Positions 42,101-57,716 of a stretch of 64,000 nt of DNA are shown in pieces; position 1 is the stretch's first letter; each line of letters starts with the position of its first letter. A program made the position numbers and the translations under genes. The notes beneath the pieces were generated by a model, which ran no database searches, was not told the origin of the DNA, and saw nothing but the letters and a program-made list of their open reading frames with translations. This DNA comes from Enhygromyxa salina (lineage in GTDB: Bacteria > Myxococcota_A > Polyangia > Nannocystales > Nannocystaceae): NCBI RefSeq assembly GCF_002994615.1, contig NZ_PVNK01000234.1:1-64000 (forward strand), written 5' to 3'.

Positions 42101-43640
42101 CACGCCCTACGAGCGACCGCGGACCGAGCTCGAGCGCACGATCGCGAGGGTCTGGGCCGAACACCTCGGCCTCGATCGAGTCGGCGTGCTCGACAACTTC
42201 TTCGAGCTCGGCGGGCACTCCCTACTGCTCGTCCAGATCTACAGCGCGCTCGCGCTCGCGCTCGCGCGCGAGCTGACGATGATGGAGCTGTTCCGCCACC
42301 CGACGGTGCGCTCCCTCGCCCACTACCTCGAGCCCGGCGGCGAGCCGAGTCGGCCCGCGACCGCGCCCCGGCCCGCGGCCCGGCTCGCGGGCGCGGCCGG
42401 GCGTCGGCGCCAGCGCGCGAGCACCCGCCGGGCCGCCCGCGCCGGCAAGGTCGAGCTCGAGCGCCGGACCGAGTCGATCTCGCTCGAGGCCTGCGACGGC
42501 CTGATCGAGGATCTGATCCAGCGCGTGCTCGGCGACGAACTCGGCCACTCGCTCGGACCGACCGAGGTGTTCTTCACCGCAGGCGGGACCCCCGAGCAGG
42601 CCAGCCGGGCGATCGCCCGGCTCAACCGCGTGCTCGAGGTCGAGCTCCCGGCGCGCGCGCTGCTGCAAGCGCCAACGGCCCGGCAGCTCGGGCTCTACGT
42701 CCAGGCCGCCCGGCGCGAGCCGAGGGGCGACGCGTGGCGCTGCACGCCGACCAGCGCCGACGCGGCGCGCGGCGTCAGCGAGCTGCGCTGGGAGGCCGCC
42801 GTCGCGATCCACGGGCGCGTCGACGAGGACGTGATCGGTCTCGCCGCGCGGACCCTCGCCCGTCACCACCCCGAGCTCGGGCCAGCGGACGAGGGGTGGC
42901 GCGTGTGCCTGACGCCGGGCGACCCTGTCCGGCTGAGTCTGAGCGTGTCCGCGGCGCTCGCCGATCCAAGCTCGACCTGTGCGCTGCTGCGCGAGCTCCT
43001 CGCCCACGCCGGCGGAGCGCGCCCGTCGGCGCCGAGCTCGAGGCTGACGATCGCCGACCTGTGTCGCTGGCGCGAGGCCGCCGCGAGCGCCCTCGTCGCC
43101 CGCGGGTGGCCGCGTGTCTCGTCTGCGCCCCCGAGTGCTGAGCTCGGGCCGCGCACCACCGCCCGGCTCGAGCTCGGCGCGCTGGCCCCGACTCCGGCGG
43201 AGCTGAGCCCCGCGATCGTGGTGCTCGCCGCGTGGACCGAGCTGGTCGGGCCGACTAGCGTCGTCGTGTCCGGCCGCGAGCACGGGGATGTCGCCGGGCT
43301 GATTGGCCCCGTCGATGGTTTTGTCCACGTCGAGCCCGCCGACGCCGAGGGCGTCCGCTCGCAGCTCCTGTGGGGCCACGATCACCGCGAGCTCGGTGAT
43401 GACATGCGCGGTCCGGCGTTGTTTTGGGCCCACACCCGCGTCGATGCGATCCCTCAGCTGCCGACCTCGCGCGTCGAGCCCCTCGGACCCGGCGGCTGGC
43501 AGGCCCGCTGGCCCAACGAGCTGCACCTCGTGAACTCCACCCTCCACGTCACGAGTCCGCGCGCCGATGTTCTCGCCGAGCGCCTCGGCGCGCTGCTCGA
43601 ACGCGGGACGAGCCTGCGCCTGAGCGAGGAAACGAAATGA
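39141..43640 (+). CDS. NRPS module C-A-PCP with degenerate PCP-C tail
   Basis: This is a 1499-residue protein starting at GTG 39141, which overlaps the previous stop (GTGA). The N-terminus (LSPAQRELLGLSL) is a short linker. The C domain has an intact HHIAFDG near 168. The A domain (about 490-975) has TSGSTG near 636 and core motifs through GKVDRHRLP. By manual alignment its ten pocket residues read L-D-W-V-V-S-L-A-D-K, close to the published beta-alanine code VDWVISLADK. The PCP is intact (ELGGHSLLL near 1024). The last 370 residues look like a second carrier whose Ser is lost (FFTAGGTPEQAS near 1144) and a condensation-like domain with no HHxxxDG (SAALAD at that place). The tail is probably structural or vestigial. 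Confidence 0.9.
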   Translation: MSGKSLRERLAALSPAQRELLGLSLGAETQVAPTLARVSRAERHPLTTSQQQIWLETQLNPDPTLYNEVVELRLDGPLEVEALRRAAAALQARHEAWRTRMIEEGGRVWQVVDAAAELPWTQRRARAEELDALRDELARATFDLARGPVFAMTLVELGPRAHVLILVVHHIAFDGQSAAIYVEELVHAYEAFSRGREPGWGPLGAQQLDLAVAEHERERSAQLDWWAEALDGAPNFLDLPTDAPRSEQRAGAGARRHFELGPTRSRALRGLARELGASPFAVLVALLGHVLRTRARQDELVLGTPMSVRGPELAKVVGVFLNTVPLRLRGPEAGASFADQTRHAREVLAAASERQVPLPQLLARLGCSRLPGRTPLFEVLVNLYKTPPPVRVGELVIERQLVEHGAARFDLALDVEDCGEGFSGWWEYDTALFRASTIERIHAHLWATLDAAATEPGIAACDLPRMSADEAAAIEAFSDGGSEDVDEASPACIHTLFDEQVARTPDAVALITDERRLSYSELARRAWGLARVLVERGVQPGSVVGVCADRSIDMVVAVLAVLEAGAGYLPLDPAYPAERLVFMLEDSDASLVIGHRRHLDSLPGTTPPRFALEAGWDDADTAPRIAANPEHLAYVTYTSGSTGRPNGVLGLHRGMVNRFRWMWRTFPFAAGEVGSQKTALSFLDSCWEMFGPLLRGVPVAIVPEGAVRDPRALVACLARHRATRLVLVPSLLAALLDTHPCLGDELPDLRVCVCSGEALPLELIERAHAALPRVRLVNLYGSSETSADTAYCVLEPDQPRTWTAIGRPITNTHAHVVDEALQPRPIGVPGELCIAGIGLARGYWQRPELSARRFVANPFPRGGPTLHHTGDLARWRDDGMLEYLGRVDQQIKVRGFRVEPGEIERALTSDPAIDAAIVGLRNQRLIGWYASVAPLPVAQLRARVAETLPNFMIPSHFVHLDRLPHTPSGKVDRHRLPLPSSERGELGTPYERPRTELERTIARVWAEHLGLDRVGVLDNFFELGGHSLLLVQIYSALALALARELTMMELFRHPTVRSLAHYLEPGGEPSRPATAPRPAARLAGAAGRRRQRASTRRAARAGKVELERRTESISLEACDGLIEDLIQRVLGDELGHSLGPTEVFFTAGGTPEQASRAIARLNRVLEVELPARALLQAPTARQLGLYVQAARREPRGDAWRCTPTSADAARGVSELRWEAAVAIHGRVDEDVIGLAARTLARHHPELGPADEGWRVCLTPGDPVRLSLSVSAALADPSSTCALLRELLAHAGGARPSAPSSRLTIADLCRWREAAASALVARGWPRVSSAPPSAELGPRTTARLELGALAPTPAELSPAIVVLAAWTELVGPTSVVVSGREHGDVAGLIGPVDGFVHVEPADAEGVRSQLLWGHDHRELGDDMRGPALFWAHTRVDAIPQLPTSRVEPLGPGGWQARWPNELHLVNSTLHVTSPRADVLAERLGALLERGTSLRLSEETK

Positions 43641-46600
43641 ACACGCCCAACTCAGATCTACGCGACAACGACATCGCCATCGTGGGGATGGCCGTGCGAG
43701 TGCCCGGCGCTCGCGACTGCGAGCAGTTTTGGTCCAACATCCACGACGGCGTCGAGTCGATCGAGGTCTTCGAAGACGAGGAGCTCCTCGCCAACGGCGC
43801 GGTCACACCCGCGATGCTCGAGGATCCGAACTTCGTGCGCTCCAACGCCGTCGTCCGCGACATCGATCTGTTCGACGCCGAGTTCTTCGGCCTCGCCGTG
43901 CGCGAGGCCGAGATCATCGATCCTCAGCACCGCCTGTTCCTCGAGCTGTGCTGGGAGGCGCTCGAGGAGTCGGGCCACCCGCCCGATCGCGTCGCCGGAG
44001 CCGTCGGTGTGTTCGGCGGCGCGGGCGACCGCGAGCACGCGTACAAGCACCGCCTGTACCGCAGCGCCTCCCTGCTGCGCTCCGTGGGCATGTTTAGCAT
44101 CAACCTCGGAAACTCGCACGAGTTCATGCCGACGCAGGTCAGCTACAAGCTCAACCTGCGCGGCCCGAGCGTCAACGTGCAGACGGCGTGCTCGACCTCG
44201 CTCGTGGCCGTGCACCTCGGGGTCCAGAGCCTGCTCGCCGGCGAGTGCGACCTCGCCCTCGCAGGCGGCGTCACCCTGAACATCCCGGAGATCACCGGCT
44301 ACATCTATCACGAGGGCATGGTGACCTCGCCCGACGGCCGCTGCCGTCCGTTCGACGCGCGCGCGCGTGGCACGGTCTGGGGCAACGGCGCCGGCGTGGT
44401 CTGCATCAAGCGGGCAAGCGACGCGATCGCCGACGGCAACACGATCCGCGCGATCATTCGGGGGACAGCGATCAACAACGACGGCTCGGACAAGGTCGGC
44501 TACACCGCGCCCTCGATCACCGGTCAGGCTGCGGTGATCCGCGAGGCTCTCGCCGTGGCCGAGTGTCACCCCGACAGCATCCGCTACGTCGAGGCCCACG
44601 GGACTGCGACGACGCTCGGCGATCCGATCGAGATCGCCGGGTTGACCCAGGCCTTCCGCGAGCACACCGAGGCCTCGAGCTACTGCGCCGTCGGCTCGGT
44701 CAAGTCCAACATCGGCCACCTCGATGCCGCCGCTGGCGTCGTCGGGCTGGTCAAGACCGTGCTCGCGCTCGAGCACGGCGCGATCCCACCGAGCCTCCAC
44801 TTTCGCCGACCCAACCCGCGCATCGACTTCGAGTCGACGCCCTTCTTCGTCGCCCGCGAGCTCGCCGACTGGCCCGCCGACGGCGGCCCGCGGCGCGCGA
44901 GCGTGAGCTCGTTTGGGATCGGGGGCACCAACGCCCACGCCGTACTCGAGCAGGCCCCGCACCGCGCCGTGTCGAGTAGCTCGCGGCCCGCTCAGGTCCT
45001 GGTCGTCTCGGCGCGTACGCCCGCGGCCCTCGAGGCCGCGTCGACGCGCCTCGCCGACCAGCTCGAGCGCGAGCCCGACGCGATCCTGGCTGACGTCGCC
45101 TACACCCTCGCCGAGGGGCGCTCGGCGTTCGAGCTGCGCCGGGCCGTGGTCGCCCGGACGCCGGTCGAGGCCGCCCGGCGCCTGCGCGTGCCCGGGGGCT
45201 CGTCGCGGTGCGAGGGCGAGCGCGGGGTCGCGTTCTTGCTCTCGGGCCAGGGCTCGCAGCACCAGAGCATGGGCGCAGACCTCTACGCCCGCGAGCCGGT
45301 CTATCGCGCGGCCATCGATCGCTGCGCCGCGGCGCTCTCGCCCGGGCTCGACCTGCACGCGCTCCTGACCAGCGGCGACGACGCCCTGCGGCAGACCCGT
45401 CACGCCCAGCCCGCCCTGTTCGCGGTCGAGTACGCGCTGTCCGAGCTGTGGGCGTCCTGGGGCGTGCGCCCGGAGATCCTGCTCGGACACAGCGTCGGCG
45501 AGTGGGTCGCGGCGACCATCGCCGGCGTGTTCACGCTCGAGGACGCGATCGCCCTGGTCGCCGCTCGCGGTGCGGCCATGCAGGAGATGGCGCCAGGGGC
45601 CATGGTCGCCGTCACGGTCGAGCCCGAGCGCTTCGCCGAGTGGTGCGGTCCAGACGTCGCCCTCGCGGCGATCAATGGGCCGCGGATGTGCGTGGCCTCG
45701 GGCGCGATCGAGGTCATCGACGCGCTGGTCGACTCGCTGGCCAGGCGCAGCATCGAGCACACTCGCCTGCACACCTCCCACGCCTTCCACTCGCCGATGA
45801 TGGCGCCGATGCTCGCCCGCTTCGAGGCACGCGTCGCCGCGGTCTCGATGTCGCCGCCGCGCGTGCCCGTGGTCAGCAACGTGACCGGCCGGCGCCTGAG
45901 CGACGAGGACGCGGTCGACCCGGCCTACTGGGCCCGGCAGATCATCTCGCCGGTCCAGTTCTCGCGCGGGCTCGACACGGTCCTCGAGGATCCCGAGCGC
46001 GCGCTGCTCGAGGTCGGCCCTGGGATCGCGCTGAAGACCCTCGTGGATCGACACCACGAGCTCGCTCGACCCGCGCTCGCCTCGATGCGTCACCCTCGGG
46101 TCGAGCGTGGCGATCAGGAGGTCCTGCTCGCGACCCTCGGTCAGCTGTGGGCCCAGGGCGCGGTCGTGGACTGGCAAAGGTACTTCGGCGACGAGCGCCG
46201 CCACCTCGTCAAGCTCCCGACCTACCCATTCCAGCGTCGACGCTACTGGATCGAGGACACGCCAGCGACACCCGAGGCGCCCGTCGAGGTCGGCCCACGC
46301 GTGGACCTCGGGCGCTGGTTCTACGCCCCGAGCTGGCGACTGACGACCTGGACGCCTGCGCCCGCGTCGACCCGCGAGGTCGTCCTGATCGGCGGCGACG
46401 ACGAGCTCGCCGAGATCCTGGCCGCGGCCGGCCACCCGGTCACGCGCTGCGAGAGCGTCGCCGAGGTCGAGCTCGCGGGTCCGTGCACCCTGGTCCACGC
46501 CCACGGTCTCGGTGACCCGGCTACGGACAAGATCGAGATCGAGCGCGGGTACACGAGCCTCGTGGACCTCGCGCGGCTCGTCGGCCAGTCTGGGCTCACG

Positions 46601-48871
46601 GATCTCGACCTCGTCGTGCTCGCGCGCGGCGTCGTCGATGTCAGCGGTGAGGATCGCCTGCTGCCCGCGCGCGCGGCCCTGCTTGGCGCCGTCCGGGTCA
46701 TCCCGACCGAGTACCCCCAGCTCGACGGCTGCCGGCTCGTCGATCTTGGCGCCTCGACTCCGCTCGCGCGCGTGCTGCCCGAGCTCGCCAACTCGGGCGA
46801 GTCGGTCGTGGCCCTCCGCGGTCAGCGACGCTGGGTCGAGGACGTCCAGTCGATCACTCTCGACGACGAGCTCGCGCTCCCGCCGGGGGCGCCCGTGCTG
46901 GTGACCGGCGGTCTGGGCGGCATCGGCCTGGCCCTCGCCCGTGAGCTCTCCTCACGCGGGGCCCGCCTCGTGCTGACGACCCGCCGGCCCTTCCCGCCGA
47001 GCGCGGAGTGGTCCGCCTGGCTCGAGGCCCACGTCGACTCCGATCGGACCTCCACGATGATCCGCACGCTGCGCGAGCTCGGTGAGGTCGAAGTGTTTCG
47101 CTCCGACGTCACCGATCGCGAGCGCATGGCCAACGTGATCCGCGAGGCCGAGCGTCGCTTTGGGCCGCTGTACGGAGTCATCCACGCGGCCGGCGTACCC
47201 GGCGGCGGCGTGCTGCAGCGGACGACGCCCGAGCAGTCTTGGTCCGTGATCGCGCCCAAGCTCCTCGGCGCGCGGATCCTCGACGAGCTCACCGCCGAGA
47301 CCGAGCTCGGGTTCATGGTGTTGTGCAGCTCGCTGACCGCGAGGCTCGGCGGCTTCGGTCAGGCCGACTACTGTGCAGCCAACGCCTGCCTCGACGCCTT
47401 CGCGGCCGATCGCGCGACACGGCGGCCCGGCCGGACCCTCGCGATCGACTGGGGTGCGTGGCTCGAGGTCGGCATGGCCGCCATGGCCGGTCGCGAGGCG
47501 CCCATCTCGATCCCGCTCGCGCACACCAAGGACGACCCGGTGTTCTCGGCCAAGGGCTCGACCAAGGATCGCGTTGTCCTCGTCGCCCGGCTGCAAGCCT
47601 CGGACTGGGTCCTCGACGAGCACCGGGTCATGGGCAAGGCGACCATGCCGGGCACCGGGGTCGTCGATCTGGTCCAGAAGGCCGCGCGCCAGGTCTACGA
47701 TCGCACGACGATCGAGCTGCGCAACCTGCAGTTTCGCCAGCCCCTCGATGTCCCCGAAGCGGGCGCGCTCGAGGTCCGCCTCGTGTTCGAACTCGACGGA
47801 GCCCGGACGCGCGTGCGCGTGCTGAGCTTGCGCGAGGACGGCGAGGTCGAGCACGCCGTCATGGAGCTGGTGCCCCTCGACGAGCCCAGCGTGCGCCGCG
47901 TCGATCTACACGTGCTCGAGGAGCGCTGCCCCGAGCTGGCCCCGCCCGCGACGAGCGGGGATGGCGACTACGGGCTGATCCAGTTTGGCCCGCGCTGGCA
48001 CAACCGAGTCTGGATGCGGCGCGCCGAGGGCGAGTGCCTCGCTCGCTTCGAGCTGCCCGAGCCCTTCCTCGCCGACCTCGAGCAGAGCGCTGCCCACCCG
48101 GCCCTGCTCGACGGGGCGACGAGCGTGTTCGCCGTCGACGTACCGAACCTGCTGCCCTTCGCCTACCGCTCGATCCGCATCCACGACGCGCTCCCGGCGG
48201 TGATCCACAGTCACGTGCGCGCGCTGCCCAAGCGCGGCCAGGCTGACGAGACGCTGCGCTTCGACATCGACATCACCGACGCGAGCGGCCGCGTGCTGAT
48301 CGAGATCGAGGAGTACACCCTGGTCAAGATCAACCGCCTGGCCAGCGCCCGCGACGACGCCGACGAGGGCCTCGGAGGCATGACGTCGGCCCAGGGCGTC
48401 GAGACCTTCCGGCGCGCGCTGAGCGGGGCCTGGTCGCAGGTCCTCGTCTCGACCTGGAACCTCCCCGAGCTGATCGCGTCTGGGGGCCTGGGAATGGCCG
48501 CCGTGCACGAGGCCCCGGAGCTGAGCGTGGCTGCGGTCGTGCACGAGCGCCCCGTGCTCACGGCCGAGTTCGTCGAGCCCCGGACCGAGACCGAGCGCCG
48601 TGTCGCGCGGGTCTGGTCCGAAGTCCTCGGGGTCCAGCCGATCGGGGTCGACGACAACTTCTTCGAGCTCGGCGGCTCCTCGCTCGTCGCGGCCCAGGTC
48701 GTGCTGCGGAGCAACGAGGAGTTCGGCGTCGACATCTCGTCGGTCACGCTCTTCGCCGGCCCGACGGTGGCCGCGTTCGCCCAGGCCCTCGATGCCGAGT
48801 CGGCACCGGCCCAGCTCGATGAAAACCGCGAGCGTGGAGCCCGGCGACGCCAGCGACGACGCAGGAGCTGA
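43637..48871 (+). CDS. Type I polyketide synthase, KS-AT-KR-DH-ACP
   Basis: This is a 1744-residue module that begins directly with KS (DIAIVGMAVRVPG), with active Cys 185 (TACSTSL), HGTATTLGDP and KSNIGH. AT has GQGSQHQSMG, GHSVGE near 617 and HAFHS, so malonyl-CoA is expected. KR (about 1085-1290) has TGGLGGIG, CSSLTA and ADYCAANA and looks active. After KR, not before it, lies a dehydratase-like double hotdog (about 1315-1600) with HRVMGKATMP and HPALLDGA. The carrier ends with ELGGSSLV near 1678. The KR-DH order is unusual; the DH could act on its own module, on the next substrate, or as a cyclase. It overlaps the NRPS by ATGA. Confidence 0.9.
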   Translation: MNTPNSDLRDNDIAIVGMAVRVPGARDCEQFWSNIHDGVESIEVFEDEELLANGAVTPAMLEDPNFVRSNAVVRDIDLFDAEFFGLAVREAEIIDPQHRLFLELCWEALEESGHPPDRVAGAVGVFGGAGDREHAYKHRLYRSASLLRSVGMFSINLGNSHEFMPTQVSYKLNLRGPSVNVQTACSTSLVAVHLGVQSLLAGECDLALAGGVTLNIPEITGYIYHEGMVTSPDGRCRPFDARARGTVWGNGAGVVCIKRASDAIADGNTIRAIIRGTAINNDGSDKVGYTAPSITGQAAVIREALAVAECHPDSIRYVEAHGTATTLGDPIEIAGLTQAFREHTEASSYCAVGSVKSNIGHLDAAAGVVGLVKTVLALEHGAIPPSLHFRRPNPRIDFESTPFFVARELADWPADGGPRRASVSSFGIGGTNAHAVLEQAPHRAVSSSSRPAQVLVVSARTPAALEAASTRLADQLEREPDAILADVAYTLAEGRSAFELRRAVVARTPVEAARRLRVPGGSSRCEGERGVAFLLSGQGSQHQSMGADLYAREPVYRAAIDRCAAALSPGLDLHALLTSGDDALRQTRHAQPALFAVEYALSELWASWGVRPEILLGHSVGEWVAATIAGVFTLEDAIALVAARGAAMQEMAPGAMVAVTVEPERFAEWCGPDVALAAINGPRMCVASGAIEVIDALVDSLARRSIEHTRLHTSHAFHSPMMAPMLARFEARVAAVSMSPPRVPVVSNVTGRRLSDEDAVDPAYWARQIISPVQFSRGLDTVLEDPERALLEVGPGIALKTLVDRHHELARPALASMRHPRVERGDQEVLLATLGQLWAQGAVVDWQRYFGDERRHLVKLPTYPFQRRRYWIEDTPATPEAPVEVGPRVDLGRWFYAPSWRLTTWTPAPASTREVVLIGGDDELAEILAAAGHPVTRCESVAEVELAGPCTLVHAHGLGDPATDKIEIERGYTSLVDLARLVGQSGLTDLDLVVLARGVVDVSGEDRLLPARAALLGAVRVIPTEYPQLDGCRLVDLGASTPLARVLPELANSGESVVALRGQRRWVEDVQSITLDDELALPPGAPVLVTGGLGGIGLALARELSSRGARLVLTTRRPFPPSAEWSAWLEAHVDSDRTSTMIRTLRELGEVEVFRSDVTDRERMANVIREAERRFGPLYGVIHAAGVPGGGVLQRTTPEQSWSVIAPKLLGARILDELTAETELGFMVLCSSLTARLGGFGQADYCAANACLDAFAADRATRRPGRTLAIDWGAWLEVGMAAMAGREAPISIPLAHTKDDPVFSAKGSTKDRVVLVARLQASDWVLDEHRVMGKATMPGTGVVDLVQKAARQVYDRTTIELRNLQFRQPLDVPEAGALEVRLVFELDGARTRVRVLSLREDGEVEHAVMELVPLDEPSVRRVDLHVLEERCPELAPPATSGDGDYGLIQFGPRWHNRVWMRRAEGECLARFELPEPFLADLEQSAAHPALLDGATSVFAVDVPNLLPFAYRSIRIHDALPAVIHSHVRALPKRGQADETLRFDIDITDASGRVLIEIEEYTLVKINRLASARDDADEGLGGMTSAQGVETFRRALSGAWSQVLVSTWNLPELIASGGLGMAAVHEAPELSVAAVVHERPVLTAEFVEPRTETERRVARVWSEVLGVQPIGVDDNFFELGGSSLVAAQVVLRSNEEFGVDISSVTLFAGPTVAAFAQALDAESAPAQLDENRERGARRRQRRRRS
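48863..48867 (+). promoter_or_regulatory. Ribosome binding site deciding the start of the last megasynthase
   Basis: AGGAG at 48863-48867 lies 8 bp before a GTG at 48876 and inside the last codons of PKS2. It supports that GTG over an in-frame ATG at 48819, which would overlap PKS2 by 53 bp and add a non-conserved acidic leader. Confidence 0.6.
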
Positions 48872-48875
48872 GCCA

Positions 48876-56438
<7,563 letters not shown>

Positions 56439-56478
56439 TACAAACCAACCCGCGTTCACCAAAAGGAACTGATCGATC

Positions 56479-56775
56479 ATGAAAGCCGCTGTTATTAAAG
56501 TCGCGAAGTCCCCCGCCGGAGCCCTCGTCGTCGGGTTCTTGACCCGTGAGCTTCTCGCCGCTGCTGGCTGGACCACCAAGACAGTCGTCAAGGGGACGAT
56601 CCGCCACTCCATCAAGCTTCAGCGCACGATCAAGGATCTCGTCAACGAAGCCAAGCACGAGATCAACACGCTCGCCGAAGAGGCCACCGAGGAGCTCGAC
56701 GACGTCGAGGGCAACCTCGTGGGCAGCGACCACGATGGAGACGCTGCGGGCGGGAGCGAAGCTCCTGCCACCTGA
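56479..56775 (+). CDS. PacL/DUF1490-like small membrane protein
   Basis: This is a 98-residue protein. A hydrophobic N-terminal segment (GALVVGFLTRELLAAAGW) is followed by a basic then acidic amphipathic helix (KDLVNEAKHEINTLAEE). A short tail contains SDHDGDAA. This plan resembles mycobacterial PacL (DUF1490) proteins, which sit beside metal-exporting P-type ATPases and carry a D/H metal-binding motif at the C-terminus. Here it lies between the megasynthase and a methyltransferase gene that it overlaps by 41 bp, with no P-type ATPase in the window. An AAGGAA ribosome site precedes the ATG. Family membership is my reading of pattern, not a search. Confidence 0.55.
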   Translation: MKAAVIKVAKSPAGALVVGFLTRELLAAAGWTTKTVVKGTIRHSIKLQRTIKDLVNEAKHEINTLAEEATEELDDVEGNLVGSDHDGDAAGGSEAPAT

Positions 56776-57634
56776 CCCGCGAGTGGCTGGGTCCGACGTG
56801 TCTGGCTCTGCCAGCCCCGATGCGGCTCGGCAATTTTGGGACCGAGTCGACGACGAGCGCTGGGGGGACACCTTTCCTCCCTGGCGTCCTACTGTTCGCG
56901 AGCGTGCACAGTTTGCCGAGCTCATCGCGGCCCACGTCGGCGGTCGAGCCGCGATCTTGGGCTCGACACCCGAGCTACGCGATCTCATGTCGGAAGTCCG
57001 GCTCCCCACCGCCGTCGTGGAGCAGTCCGCGTCGATGTACCGGGTCATGTCGGCGCGCTGCCGCGACACCTCGCTGGAGACCTTCCACGAGTCTGACTGG
57101 CTCGCGTGGCTCGAGGGCTGCGCCGACGACAGCCACGACCTGATCCTCGGCGATCTGATCGTGCGGATTCTTCCAGACGAGGTCCTCGGACCGCTATTTG
57201 TCGAGCTTCGGCGCGTGCTCCGGCCCGGCGGCAGCCTGTGCCTGCGCATGCACATCGTCCGCGAGCGGCAGGCCGTCGACCCGGCCGCTCTCCTCGAGCG
57301 CTACCAGTCGCTGCGCCTGTTCGACGAGTGGGTCGTGGATCGGCTGTTCTTCTCGCTGTCGGAGGGCTTCTTCGATGTCGACACCGGCCTCGTCGACGTC
57401 GCGGCCATGACCGAGGCGCTCACCGCTGTCGCCCCCAAGCAGGCGCTCGTCGAGCTGTTCGCCGCCAAGTGGGGAGCCCTTCCCCTGAGCTACCACGTCC
57501 GCAGCGAGGCCAGGCTGCGGGCGCTCGCCGGTCCCGGGCTCACGCCGAGGATCCTCCCTTGTCAGTATCTCTTGCCGGACACGCTTCACCTCGTCGAATG
57601 GAAGCGCCGAGCTACGAGTAGCGAGTCGCGCTAG
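56735..57634 (+). CDS. Class I SAM-dependent methyltransferase-like protein
   Basis: This is a 299-residue protein. The N-terminal 50 residues are not conserved-looking. The fold follows: AILGSTPELRDL (motif I position), VVEQSASMYRVM (acidic end of strand 2), DSHDLILGDL (motif IV) and LRRVLRPGGSLCLRMHI, the signature of Methyltransf_11-type enzymes. The target atom is unknown. The start at 56735 overlaps the PacL-like gene out of frame; a GTG at about 56800 would avoid the overlap. The stop TAG is part of the CTAG repeat end that follows. Confidence 0.7.
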   Translation: METLRAGAKLLPPDPRVAGSDVSGSASPDAARQFWDRVDDERWGDTFPPWRPTVRERAQFAELIAAHVGGRAAILGSTPELRDLMSEVRLPTAVVEQSASMYRVMSARCRDTSLETFHESDWLAWLEGCADDSHDLILGDLIVRILPDEVLGPLFVELRRVLRPGGSLCLRMHIVRERQAVDPAALLERYQSLRLFDEWVVDRLFFSLSEGFFDVDTGLVDVAAMTEALTAVAPKQALVELFAAKWGALPLSYHVRSEARLRALAGPGLTPRILPCQYLLPDTLHLVEWKRRATSSESR

Positions 57635-57711
57635 CAGCCCGTGGTGCAATGCCTCGCGCCGCCTCGCTTGGTCTTTTCGCCGAGGGCTTTGTCGCCAAAA
57701 CTTGCAGTACG
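57631..57711. mobile_element. Truncated copy of the MITE-like element
   Basis: It begins CTAGCAGCCCGTGGTGCAAT and continues with the same internal sequence as 12162-12240 (GCCTCGCGCCGCCTCGCTTGG, then CGCCGAGGGCTTTGTCGCC) through TTGCAGTAC, with few mismatches. It then breaks off at the end of the O-methyltransferase gene. The right half and right end are missing. Its first bases supply the stop codon of the upstream methyltransferase gene. Confidence 0.85.
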
Positions 57712-57716
57712 TCGCG

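Noticed and set aside
43658..46504. A 948-codon minus-strand frame opposite PKS2
   Set aside because: Composition (Asp/Arg/Val/Gly/Ala-rich) is that of an antisense shadow; PKS2 motifs on the plus strand are unambiguous.
48819..48875. Upstream ATG start for the last megasynthase
   Set aside because: Overlaps PKS2 by 53 bp and lacks a ribosome site, while GTG 48876 has AGGAG at ideal spacing.
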